Positions 33,680 through 44,671 of a stretch of 64,000 bases of DNA are shown here, in pieces. This DNA comes from Dactylellina haptotyla (taxonomy: Eukaryota > Ascomycota > Orbiliomycetes > Orbiliales > Orbiliaceae). Under the pieces are notes generated by a model, which was not told the DNA's origin, did no database searches, and saw only the letters and a list, made by a program, of their open reading frames with translations. Made by a program: the position numbers and the translations under genes. Every line of letters begins with the position of its first letter. Within the stretch, counting starts at the first letter, position 1. Where the stretch lies: NCBI GenBank assembly GCA_031310005.1, contig CM062384.1, positions 806,001 to 870,000 of the forward strand, read 5' to 3'.

Positions 33680-36600
33680 TTCCTTTAGCTTCCGGTAATC
33701 AATTCATGAATAGACTCACCGATATATTTCCTTTAACTTAAGGTTTGTATATTGGTAACATCCAACCTATCTATAGTTGTCGACTTCCGAATCCGAATCA
33801 TTGGGTGTTGCAAGGAAGGTCGAATCCTTGTAGACACCCGACGCGGCCCCACTACGGCCGCCCTTCGTCCCGTTAGCGTTTTAGCAAGGGACATTTGCTC
33901 TCAGATGCAAGTTGACAATCTTAACCAACTCAAGACTCACAATAGCATCGTGATTGCTCAATAAATTATTTGAACCACCGCAAGAGCGAATCTTTTTCTG
34001 CTTGTGTTCTTACAACTAACAGCCCGTCTAGCAACGTGACTAGATTCTTACAGTAATGGAGCACCGCCAGGGACAGCATAAGGGAAAATCCAACCTTTGT
34101 AACAAGCAACGCATTTCGCAATAGCCATCTCAAGTATCACGGATCTCGCGATCGGTACCTCCATTGCGAAGTGCTCTAGTCTATTTCTGGAATGCGGGCT
34201 TGCGCATAACTACAGCAGCTATATTATCTCATACTAGAATAAACCCGTGTATTGCATAGCTATTAATTGTGTACGATTGCATGATACAAAACTTACTTAT
34301 CAAAGGTCTCACTGTTTATCAATTTCTCGCTTCGAATTCGCGCGGAGCGTTTGGCTTACAAGACAACTCATTGCATTCTGGGAAATAAATTTAAACCCCG
34401 TTTGACAAAAATCATAAGTTTGCTTGTTCAGTGAATTTGGACTGGCTTTCAAACATCTGAGTAGCCAGCGAAGCCCTAGCAGCCGAAGTAAACTTGGAAC
34501 GCATGGTGCAAATTAAAAAGAGTGTGGGAAAGTATTCTGAAGAAGCACTTCATAATTTTTTTGATTTGAAAAAGAATGGCACCAGTCTCAGTAGTTTGCG
34601 CAATTGCTCCACAGAGTAGTGTTGCACACATCTCCTCCCTAAACGCTCAGTGGCCATTAATGTCGAACTGCATATCGCGTGGCCAGCAAGTGGTGCGCGC
34701 CTTCGTGGCATGAATGCGCATTTTCCGACCATTGATAGCATCTCCCTCCCTTTTTCGCGCTAATGCACTCGATTTGTGCGAAGTTACATTGGTTGGAGTA
34801 TCTAGAGGTTTTTTTTTCAATATTGTTAAAAACATCTATAAATTAATACGACGAAGTTCGGGTTCTCCTCAGTGCTCCTTCCAATTCCAAAATTTGGGAC
34901 ATCTCCCACTGCAGGTACCAGGTGGGTTTGATAGTGCAGGGTGGCTACGTTTGCAGGTAATATATTGCATATCTCGATCCAGTCAAAAAGATTTCATGTT
35001 ATTTTACATTGGCACACTTTCAATCTTCGCACGAGAAATTTAAGTCGGGCGAAAACCTGAGGACGATGAACATTATTCACGCGGCGTGGCTACGCACCAG
35101 CAACACCCGTCAGGCAGAATTTGGTAGTTTTGACTAAAACCATGAATTCGAGCTAGCGCGCGAACTCGGGCTTGACAACTCAAAATCTCCGGTTACAGCC
35201 CATTCCATAGTGTAAATTCTCAAGACTACAAGTCGTTTGAAGTAAATTTTAAATTAGCCGACGAGGTTAAAGAAGTTAGAAAATTCGTCTCACTGCTACT
35301 AGAGAGACTCCTTTCGGCACTCCGTGTTTGTAATACGGCTAAGAAACTTTTATTTCGTAATCTCTGGCTCAAGCGCAAACTGAGCCTTCGACGCAAGTGC
35401 GACCCATCCGAGTGACCCTTGTGATTCTCTCCGGAATCTTCGATGTTACTTCGAGTTAAACTTTCCGAGCAACCTCGCCTCTTTGTTAGGCTAAATGCCG
35501 GGGGAGTCTATCCGTGGCAACGGCGTGCATTCGACGGAATTACTCGAAGCACCCTAGTTCAAATATTGGCATGGGGTATATTAATATACAAGAAATCCCA
35601 ACTCGCAACAGCCTTACTAGATCTTCAATTATTCAATTCGATACCAACCTTCTGACCTATACTTTCGGCTTCAGGTACGCAGATGCGAAAACGATCAGAA
35701 CAAGCGGAAGTGACAAAAATGACCCGGTTTCCAGTAACTAATGGAACCGTATTGATCGGAACTTTGGGATCAGTATTCCGTCCTGGCTAAGCTCGAGCCA
35801 TGAATCCTGGAGATCGATTTAAATCGATCTCGTATTGGCACGGGCTATATCCAGTCAATTGTTTATTTTCCGTCCATATGGTCCTTGCAACTGGTGAGCG
35901 GCCGAAATTGAAAACGTACCCCTGAAATTGGGGAGTCTATAACCTAAGATACTCAGATGGTATGAACTGAATTCGTTTTGAGACCTTTGTCAATGCCACT
36001 CGTGAGTAATAATGTCTTACGAAAGCTTTACAAACGTCGTATTAGTTCTGCGATGGCTAAGATGGTGGACTAACGCAATCCGCTTGCAATTTCAACGGAA
36101 CTGCTAAGTCTAACAAGTTCGATTCCACCTAGCAGTCCGCATATATGCGTACCGACGACTATTAGCAAACTTATAAGCGAAGACAGTATTCATTTCGTAC
36201 ACAAATTCTATCAATAAGCTACCGGCTGCAAGCTAATAACTGGCATTTGAGAATCATGTTTAATCCGGAAATGGCCTGAAGTTTAATTTGCGCGTGAATA
36301 TTCGAGTCAGAGTGTTAAGAATCTTAATTCGGAAGAACATCGAAACCAGAGGGATATAAATAGATATCGTGGGCTTCAAAATTACCAAAGTTCTTGTGAA
36401 CAATACGAGTTTGGGCATGTTGTCGCAGAAGTTTGACACAGATATATATATAAAAGGTTTATTGACACCCGTAGGCGTATATTGTTTCAAACTCAATTTT
36501 TATCGGTCCGAAGGTCGGCAAAACCTTCGGTAGCAGGAGAGAGAAAATGGAAAAGTCAAATTTTCGTATCTTCGGCGACGATAGAACCCGTTTGGTCGAC

Positions 36601-36733
36601 CTCGAAGTATTCTATTAAGTCTACAATCGTTTGGACGTCGACCCTGAACATATAATATATTACCAACAATTCTAAAGTCAGAAGTTTCTCTTATCCCCTC
36701 GATTAGGGCGGGCCGCTTCCTTGCGCCGTAAAT
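33680..36733. other. Gene-poor stretch
   Basis: About 3 kb without a supportable gene. Short open frames (33752-33964, 34714-35043, 35443-35741) show no domains. A tRNA-like pair of Pol III box sequences lies at 36054-36126 and is discussed among the findings. The region is AT-rich and probably old, decayed DNA. Confidence 0.45.
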
Positions 36734-37680
36734 ATGATATCTCCGGAGAACACTACGGCCGATCATGGCGAGCAACCACAGCAAGACATAGCCATCGAAG
36801 CTGATAACCAACTTCGTCGCGCCCGAGCCCTCGCAATCTCGCGGATTTACCATTCCGGTCACCATGCTAAAAGCGCCTCGCATATCGTTGAAATCCCGGC
36901 CGCAAGACCAAAGTTGAAATCGAGATCATCCTTGCCCGAGACGAGGCTGCTAGGACATGAAATCGAGAAGAGCGGCTTACCCTCCAATCTATTCGATCTA
37001 AATCATCTAGACGCAAATAAGGTATTTGTGAGAGATGAAGCTAGAGAGATCACACACATCTTTCACGTAGATCCATGCCCCGAGGCAAGAGGCGGTGATC
37101 CTGATCGCGGGGTTTACTATACTACTTTTACAGGTCGGTTGGCTGTATTGAAATTCTTCGGCGATGGGTTAGGGTGGAAAGGGCTATCAATGTAGGAAAT
37201 CTTCAAAAGCAATGACCTCTAGCGAACACTTATTAACATCTAGATAGGTGGCAACAGGAATGTGAGGCGCGTGAAAGACTGAAACGATCCGGTGTCCTGC
37301 CGGAAATATTCCTCTCTGGTGAAGTTACCCTTGGGAAATTTGGCAACAGGACATGTCGCGGGTTTGCTATTGTTATGGAGAGAATTGAAGGACAAGTGCT
37401 ATCGAACTCAGAAATGACGCCCAAGGAAAGACGAGAACTTGAAGTAGCGCTTCTGAAGATAATGACAGTTATCAGAGAGCATAATATGGTACACGGAGAA
37501 CCAAGACGGAGGAATGTCATGTGGGATCGAGAAAGACAGCGAGCCGTGTTACTGGACTGGAAGGAGTGGTGGGAGAACGACTACGGGTTAAAGCCGCATC
37601 AGAGAGAAATCGAAATCATTATGGCCTCAGATAAAATCACTCGGCAGGCATCCAGAAGGCATTCTTACGGCAGCATCTAG
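36734..37680 (+). CDS. Protein-kinase-like / phosphotransferase-fold protein
   Basis: Two exons, 36734-37191 and 37248-37680, joined by a 56-nt intron in phase 2, give 296 residues. The C-terminal half has the layout of a small kinase-like fold: a hydrophobic helix (ELEVALLKIMTVIREHNMVHGEPRRRNVMWD) carrying the catalytic-loop-like HGE...N, then AVLLDWKEW as the metal-binding DxD/DFG equivalent. The N-terminal half has a Val/Leu-rich strand with LAVLKFFG (lysine in the nucleotide-binding position) and conserved-looking FHVDPCPEARGG. Such proteins are common in filamentous fungi and mostly uncharacterised. The canonical Asp of HRD/HGD is Glu here, so activity is uncertain. The substrate cannot be told. 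Confidence 0.72.
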
Positions 37681-37770
37681 CATTGCCTGCTATATTTTCT
37701 ATATTGTACACATTTTAATTAGTAGTATATACAAAGTCTATCTTTATGTGTATATGTACATGTACATAGT

Positions 37771-38610
37771 TCACGGCCCTGGTATTATCTTTCCTGGGGT
37801 CATAGAGGTATCCTTCGCGAGGACAATTTCCTTCAGAGGAACCTCAATTCCAGCCTGTTGCATCTCGCGAACTTTTTGTAGTTTATATGGTAACTTGTGT
37901 TTCGAGTTTATCAGCTCTTGCGCATACTCGGGGGTGAGTTTCTTCAATCCGATGACCGGTGGATCGCCTTTCTTCACGAACTCGTAGATTCCTAATGCCA
38001 CCACTATGTTAGCCGTGCGGTCCTTCGCAATGCTGGTACCAATAGCAAACCTACCGGGCATCTTAGCTGCCGCCAACTTGAAAGCATCTCTCGCAATCTT
38101 CTCGTGGATATCTCCCTTCAATTCAAAGATAACCTTCATGACACTGACTCTGCTAGCCCAATGGTCGAAGCTACCCTTTCCTCCACCCATACGCATCTCA
38201 TTTCCCTTCTTCCAAATGGGTATACCGGCGTTAACCCGCATGAAAAGCCGATAATTCATACCACGAAGTCTTTTACGGATGGTTTCTTCGCCGTTTTTCA
38301 GTTGGGATGCGGATATACGTCGGTGGTGGTCGACCATTCGAAGTCCAAAGTCACCCCATACAACGGTCGTGCCACGGACTGAACCACCAGTGGCAACGTG
38401 GACCTGACCACGACGGTACCGACGGTTATCAACATTCTGGGGCATCAACCAGGTAGCATTTTGCGGCGTCGTGGAGAAGGCTCGGATCGTAGGAGGGGCC
38501 TGATACGGTTTGAGGCTGCGGAGGAGTGTGGATGTTGAAGCGGTGAGGGTCGATGCCGTAGCTGGCTTGGCGAAGGCCGGAAGGAGGGCGGAGAGGGTTA
38601 GCCAGGCCAT
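37771..38610 (-). CDS. MRPL16: Mitochondrial large-subunit ribosomal protein uL16m
   Basis: A 279-residue intronless gene for the mitochondrial L16 protein, which sits near the peptidyl transferase centre and tRNA sites of the mitoribosome. The N-terminus (about residues 1-50) is a mitochondrial targeting sequence rich in Ala, Ser, Thr, Leu and Arg and nearly free of acids. The L16 core follows at about 58-200: RRYRRGQVHV, GDFGLRMVDHHRRISASQLKNGEETIRKRL, MGGGKGSFDHWASRV (the conserved GGGKG loop), then the KLAAAKMPG helix. A C-terminal extension of some 70 residues is usual in fungal mitochondrial homologues. The short gap to the plus-strand kinase-like gene (90 bp) means convergent, possibly overlapping, 3' ends. 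Confidence 0.96.
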   Translation of the reverse strand: MAWLTLSALLPAFAKPATASTLTASTSTLLRSLKPYQAPPTIRAFSTTPQNATWLMPQNVDNRRYRRGQVHVATGGSVRGTTVVWGDFGLRMVDHHRRISASQLKNGEETIRKRLRGMNYRLFMRVNAGIPIWKKGNEMRMGGGKGSFDHWASRVSVMKVIFELKGDIHEKIARDAFKLAAAKMPGRFAIGTSIAKDRTANIVVALGIYEFVKKGDPPVIGLKKLTPEYAQELINSKHKLPYKLQKVREMQQAGIEVPLKEIVLAKDTSMTPGKIIPGP

Positions 38611-39320
38611 CTGTTAGATCCCTCCGGGCCTGTACTTCAATTGAGGGTTTCTAGGTGTAGAAATGGCGCCGTCGAGGCTATCGCATTGTCGCAGGGCTGT
38701 TGTCGTCGCAAGTTCGGGTTGATGTTTCTTGCTACAAATTTCAATGCGGCAGGTCGACAACGCAGATATTACAACAAGCAAGATTTTTGTGTTGTCTGGC
38801 CTGCGAGACCAAACAAGCACCAATAACCGAAACGCGAAGAACTAGCATGGGCCATATGAGAGACGCTCTCTAAGATTGCATTTTCAGTCAGGGCAATATG
38901 ACTGGTATCTTCAATACACACGGGATAGAGAGTACTCTGGTGATTGACAGCTTATTCGCCCTTAACTCTAAAGCTAGCCTTTGCGTATTTTACTACAGGC
39001 CAACCCTCACAGGAGTAGGCGGTCGAACATCCTATTTTGACAATATAACGTTAAAGAGCGTTTTTGTATTCGAATGCGATTCTGGCGAAACCAAGCTGTA
39101 ACCAAGCTAGAGGAGGGGTCAGCTACAAATATAAATATCCATTTCATATAAAAATTAACTTGTCATAACATGTCAAACGCTAAGTACACAATTCATAAAG
39201 TTCGGCCATTCCAAATTCCCAAACTCAGACCCTGCCACGGAAATACCCGGTTGACTAAGATTTCAGGTCCCCAAAGTTCTCCCTGACAATCTAGTAGTCG
39301 ATTCCAACTTTATTGGCACC
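38611..39320. other. Intergenic
   Basis: MRPL16 promoter and 3' region of the next minus-strand gene. No supportable coding region. An open frame at 38898-39101 has no recognisable features. Confidence 0.45.
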
Positions 39321-40241
39321 CTACGATTTCTGTCCGTACTGTGAGTACGAGGCCCGGTAGTTTTCATATCCATTCGCAGCAGCAAGTTTCTTCTGCATAC
39401 TCTTCTGCTTCCTGGTATGAATGGTGATGAAAATCCAGATAATTATCCCTATAACCGCGAAACCAGCAGTTGCTATCGACGTATACCACGAGCCAGTCTA
39501 TATCTCCATATTAGTACCAGAATTGACCAGTCGGCGTTTAGCGAAAACCCATCACACCGTAGAGAACTCACATTGGTCTGACAGATCATATCATAATTGA
39601 TCTTATTCTCAAAGTTTTGCTGAATAGCCACAACAGAGGGATCCTTCGAACACGCGAACGTCCAAATATCATTCCCCGAAGCCGCCACTTTAAACGACCC
39701 CGCTGTGGTTCCCCAGACGATCAGATGCCCGATGGGACTAAGCAGCTTGATGTAGCTACTCCCAGATGCAACTCTATCCGCCGCCTTCCTACCACAACAG
39801 TACGCCAATAATACGCAGGTGTTGAATATCAACGTGACACCCGCGACCCCGGCCATAACGTACGTCGGCCACAGCTTAGGATTAGACCCGAACGGTCCGG
39901 TTCCGTTGACCTGTTGGTGCTGATTGACGATGAATTGATCCAAAGTGAAGGCCATGATACCGCCGACGGCCAGCGAAGCCATCAGGTTGACGACTCGTTC
40001 GAAGACTTGCAGGTTGAATACGCGCTTTTGGCTTTTCTACAGCGCGAATAAATCATATTAATATCAACCCTCAAGAATTTGTGAATGTAGATTACGAATT
40101 TCTGTAACTTACGCCCAACTTCTTGGCCAGCGCGGCCGCCTTTTCGACATCTTTGATATCCTGCTTTGGGTCGTATCCGAAATCGGTTGACTGGTGGTAG
40201 GTGGCGGTGGGGTCCTGTCCCAGAGCGTCGTATCCAGACAT
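39321..40241 (-). CDS. Four-helix membrane protein, MARVEL-like
   Basis: Three exons, 40113-40241, 39572-40036 and 39321-39497, give exactly 257 codons (256 residues). The N-terminal 60 residues are hydrophilic (MSGYDALGQDPTATYHQS). Four hydrophobic segments follow: LMASLAVGGIMAFTL, YVMAGVAGVTLIFNTCVLLAYCC, LLSPIGHLIVWGTTAGSF, and YTSIATAGFAVIGIIIWIFI. A basic, Tyr-rich cytosolic tail ends the protein (ENYRASYSQYGQKS). This arrangement fits the MARVEL fold of fungal eisosome and membrane-organising proteins (Nce102/Sur7-type), but sequence identity to a named member is not evident to me. Both introns are phase 0. I infer plasma-membrane or endomembrane location. Confidence 0.82.
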
Positions 40242-42215
40242 CTTCGCGGCGTAGAAAATTAAATATATACTTAAAGCGAAAGATTTATCTGTCTTAAAAG
40301 AAAAACCGAAGGATAACGACTATGGATCACGGAGATAGAGATGAATTTAAAATGCGCCTACTGAATTCAAAAAAAAGTCGAAGAGGGGAAAAGGCTACGT
40401 CCGACATACTTATATTAGCTGTCAAAACTGAAAACCGCTAAGGTACATATGCAGCAGCTATTGCGGCTGAGCGATAGCGAGAAATCCGCATTTGCACGTC
40501 CTTGGCTAGTTTGATACCGAATTTGCGATATATCTTTGTGCAAGCTAAGGGTACCTTTCAAAAACGCCACCGGCTCGGCTTTTTGGCTGTGGTAGGCGTG
40601 TCTCCTCCGTGGGTACTCAGGGCTCTCAGAATATTGAGACCTTGGTGCACTGTGTAGTTCAGCCGCTGTGGGCTAGTTTTCTGGTCTAGGCTGCTTTCGA
40701 GCGCTTGTTTGGAGTTCGTTATCGGTTCGCGGACAAACCACAGACCGGCCAACTCGGGGAGTTAGAAGGCCCTGAGAGACGTTCTTGACATCTGAAGTCC
40801 TCTCAAAATACGAATTGGCACAAGAAGGGGAGATTACATCGAAGCTATCCTGTCAAAATAAAGCTTCGGGCTAGCAAGTCGATGTCTGACCCTTTCTCAA
40901 CGGCTTCTCAACGGTCGACTGTGGAGATCGTCAACTTTACTTACTTCTCAGCTGGTGCCCCACCGGCGAGCACTTTGTTAAGCTTTCCTGGCACAAAGCT
41001 TGTGTTCTTTGCCACGGACTTGTCGCCAAGCTTAGTTCACAATGCTATACACCTCCTAGCGTTCGTTCGTTCCCCAGACCTCGAGATCACGCAGACACGT
41101 AAGTCCAGGAGCACCGTTTCCAGATGCGGACTGTCTCCGATGCGCGATACCTTGAAAGCACCCATAAGAAAAACCTCAGGCAGGATCCAGGTTCCCTCTG
41201 TCGGCAAACGAAAAATTCCCATGAGTGGAATAATCCATATTTCATATCTGCGAGTTTTAAGTTATCCGGTTGCTGGGTGGGGCTTGCACGGCCTGATAAG
41301 GCAGAAAGAGCCTTACAACCCGGCTTTTGTTACCTTCGATTCGCCGTTCACCAACGCCGCCACACAAGAACGGAATTCAGCCAGTACACCAATCAGAGAC
41401 AAGTATTTCAAATTCCTGGAAATGCACGTCCGTTCGACGGAAAATGCACATGCATAAGACTAAAGAAAGCAGGGCATCGTCTCTGAGATATTCATGCACC
41501 TGTGCTTGGCGACGTAATTTATCGTGATTCGAATTTCGGATTTTATCTTGATATGAGATGCCATTGGTCGAACCAACTATAAAGAAAATTGACAGGTTGA
41601 TATTATAATTAATTTTCAAATAAAGACCAACCTCAGCCGTAATAAGTTAGAGCAATACTATATCATCGGGTTTCAGGATGCGACTTATAAAGCTCTAATA
41701 AGTATACCTTCAGCCTTATCAGGATCCACTGGTTGTATGGGTTATGAACCCTCTGGAGCATGCATCCGAATATCCGCTCCCTCGTTGCTGATTGGACTGG
41801 GTCCGAATATCTGCAGTATCTGCTCGTGATTGACCATAATACTTCAATAATACACGGTTTATGAACAGAGTGACCTAGTTCCCGTCTACCCAACTCGCTG
41901 GAGACGGGTCTTTGAGTATGGTAGCTAGTTCAGCCCTATGATCAGCGAGGCGCATTCTTTTTTCTTCTATCTACGTCTTGACCAATTTGGAATTTCGGAA
42001 CGCTAGTTAAATGTCACTCGTCATCAGCGGGACTTCCCGAGCATGATGATTCATTACTGAAAGTCGGGTTGCAGCGCACGGGTCTATTAGCTAAGAGCCA
42101 ACTTTGGCCGAAAGAGTGAACGTTTATGGCATTATGTTCGCCCCTAATATGTATAATATAATTGAATTCTAAAGATTTGAGTATGAGTTACAATGTTTTC
42201 TGTTTGCCCGCTCCG
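40242..42215. other. Intergenic with one weak ORF
   Basis: About 2 kb, including the promoter of the MARVEL-like gene. The only coding candidate is the frame at 40882-41457, listed separately. The rest (41490-42215) shows nothing. Confidence 0.45.
40882..41457 (+). CDS. Hypothetical ORF (weak)
   Basis: A 191-codon frame starting at an ATG (MSDPFSTASQRSTVEIVNFTYFSAG) with no domain I recognise. The first 73 residues look reasonably protein-like, with a hydrophobic stretch LVHNAIHLLAFVRSPDLEI. After a GTAAGT at 41099 the composition becomes basic and less convincing, so the true gene may end or splice there; a second frame, open from 41124, overlaps it. It may equally be chance or a relic. Confidence 0.22.
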   Translation: MSDPFSTASQRSTVEIVNFTYFSAGAPPASTLLSFPGTKLVFFATDLSPSLVHNAIHLLAFVRSPDLEITQTRKSRSTVSRCGLSPMRDTLKAPIRKTSGRIQVPSVGKRKIPMSGIIHISYLRVLSYPVAGWGLHGLIRQKEPYNPAFVTFDSPFTNAATQERNSASTPIRDKYFKFLEMHVRSTENAHA

Positions 42216-43963
42216 CTAAATCTTCCCTTCCGTCTCATTAACATATCGTGCCTCCGCACCATTGATGGCGATCATGTTGCTCTTGGCTTTGTTCATAGTC
42301 TCCTCCCACTCGTCGAACGGAACAGAATCGTAAACAATACCACCACCTATAACAATACTCATATTAGCCTTCCCCCTTTCACCAAAAAAGAAACCCAAAA
42401 TACGGAATATTAGAACTCACCCGCTTGTAGATACGCAACCCCATCTTTAACAGTCATAGTCCTCAACGCGATACAAGTATCCATATGATCATCGTAGCCC
42501 CAATACCCGACCGCACCACCGTAAACCCCCCTCTTCTCCCCCTCGCACTCAGCAATCAGCTCCATAGCCCTAACCTTCGGCGCACCGCTCACCGTTCCAG
42601 CCGGGAAAATGCTCCTGAACGCATCGAACCGCGTTTTATCCTGCGCGAGGATCCCGCTGACCTGGGAGACCAAGTGCATGACGTGCGAGAAGCGCTCGAC
42701 GTTCATGAGATGGTCGACTTTGACGGTCAAGGGGTCGCAGACACGGTTCACGTCGTTCCGCGCGAGATCGACGAGCATGACGTGCTCGGCGCGGTCTTTG
42801 ATCGATGCGGATAGACGGGCGGCGTTGGCGGCATCTTCTTCTTCGGTTTCTCCGCGGGGGAGGGTGCCGGCGATTGGGTGCGTTACTATCTTAGAGTTCG
42901 TGGCTTTGACGAGGAGTTCCGGTGAGGCGCCGACGAGGGAGAAGTCGGCGCAGTCGACGTAGAAGAGGTAAGGGGAGGGATTGACGGTGCGGAGGTGGCG
43001 GTAGATGTTGAATGGGTGGAGGGTCGTGGGGCGGGCGAAGCGTTGGGAGGGGACGGCTTGGATGATGTCGCCTTTGACGATGTGTTCTTTAAGTTTGAGG
43101 ACGTGGGCTTCATAGCCGGATTGGCCGATGTTGGATGTGTATTGCTGGTTCGGGACGATGGCGGGCTGCACTGGGAGGGGCACAGTCGGTTCGACGATGG
43201 TGTTTACGACGAGCGTTAGGTTGGCGTGGGCGGTTTCGTAGAGGGCCTTCAGATCGGATTCGGAGGGCGAAGGTGTGGTGAGGTGTAAGTGTGTGATGAC
43301 CTGGACCTTCTGAAAGAAATGGTCAAAAGCGACGATGGTATCGAAGAGCATGAAGAGAGCTTCCGGGACATGCAAGATATCCTTCAGAGGTCTGGCCGTC
43401 TTCGGTTCAAAGTATTTGACACAATCGTAGGCAACGTAACCGATAGCACCACCGGACAAGGGAGGGAGCTTCATGCCGGGGATCTTTGCTATCCGGTACT
43501 GGTCCAGCTCATCTTGGAGGATTGTGAGAGGGTCGGTTTCCGGTCCATGACCAGGACCGGTCTTGATAATCTTTCGAGGTTCTATCAATCACTTTAGCAA
43601 CGGCTAGACATCACCGCATCCAGAGTGTGGCTTACCGCTCCCGAGGAAGCTGTATCTTCCGATTGAACCAGTATTTGGAGCAGACTCGAAGAGAAACGAG
43701 TTTGCCGGCTTAGTTCTGTATCCGAATACCCATTAGATCCAGCCATCTTTGAATTGTTTGGGAGTGAATGCCCCAGCATACTTGTGGGTGAGCTTGAGGT
43801 ACGCTCCGGAGGGCGTTAGCAGGTCGGCAGGTATCGACGTGCACAGCGGGTAGACATTCGGGGCATTCTCCTTCTGGGAATTGGCCTTGATGAGCTCGGA
43901 GAGCGTCTCGAACGACGGCTCGACTTGGATCTGCCAGACTCGCGAATCCGTTCCCGTTAGCAT
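42216..43963 (-). CDS. TRP2: Anthranilate synthase component I
   Basis: First step of tryptophan synthesis: chorismate plus ammonia (from the glutaminase partner) gives anthranilate. Four exons, 43782-43963, 43636-43715, 42421-43581 and 42216-42346, total exactly 518 codons (517 residues, the usual size). The N-terminal domain carries the feedback-site region (IPADLLTPSGAYLKL, then GSIGRYSFLGSEPRKIIKTGPG). The chorismate-binding domain includes GGAIGYVAYDCVKYFEP, GDIIQAVPSQRF, HPIAGTLPRGETEEED, MLVDLARNDVNRVC, FPAGTVSGAPKVRAMELI and YGGAVGYWGYD. These match a catalytically complete enzyme. The start is the only ATG in frame before a stop. A TGACTC core lies 375 bp upstream, consistent with CPC1/Gcn4 general amino-acid control. 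The small third exon (80 nt) is easily missed. Confidence 0.97.
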
Positions 43964-44671
43964 GCTTGGTTGCGTTCTGCGTCAATTGAGGGTGCAATTG
44001 GAGAAGTAGGCACCTTCATTGTGATACTCTTTTATGGACACTGCCGTCGGTTGAGAGGGAAATGCTGTGTAACGCAGTGCGCGGTGCTGGCGGTTGTCCT
44101 GCGCTCCCGTCGCAGAACCAAAAGACAGGAAGCAGAGGAAGAATCGACGGCCGACATGCTTCCAACAAGTGTCGTCTGGTCCTGAAATGAGTCGTTCGGT
44201 TGCTGCTGCTTAGCGGGCCGAAAGTTTATCCACTCTTTTTACCCACCAGGGATCCCAGCCCCCGGGTAGCTATGGCCCCGGGGTGCTCCGGGAACATGCC
44301 TCCCGGGGGATGAATCCGCCGATATCGCGACTGCCAGTGACTCCGATGGCAACAGAGTGAATCAATCGGACGCAATCTCCCTAACTCTCTGTTTTACAGT
44401 AGTTCGTTCATTTCCGGTGGGTTGTGTTACCGGGATCCAGAGGCCGCTGAAAGCTGCCCAGCATGTTGTTGTGCTGTTGAATATGCCACTATTATTCCAT
44501 AATAGTCTTTCATCGCAGATTGGAACAACCAGAAGAATAGATTGCCAGTTGATCTAGCCCTCGTAGGCATAAAATAACAAAATAATATATAAAAACTACC
44601 TAAAATGCCAGGAAATATTAAATATATCTACAGAACTTTTACCACCCTTTTCTCAACAATGCCCAAATACT
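43964..44671. other. Intergenic: TRP2 promoter
   Basis: About 0.7 kb between the LYS2 stop and the TRP2 start, both on the minus strand. It holds the TRP2 promoter with one Gcn4-type core and a GC-rich block near 44255-44310. No gene seen. Confidence 0.6.
44338..44343. promoter_or_regulatory. Gcn4/CPC1-type core (TGACTC) upstream of TRP2
   Basis: TGACTC is the core of the bZIP site TGACTCA bound by Gcn4/CPC1, which induces amino-acid genes on starvation. Here the seventh base is C, not A. It lies 375 bp upstream of the TRP2 ATG. A six-base match is weak alone; its place before an amino-acid gene is what makes it worth listing. Confidence 0.35.
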
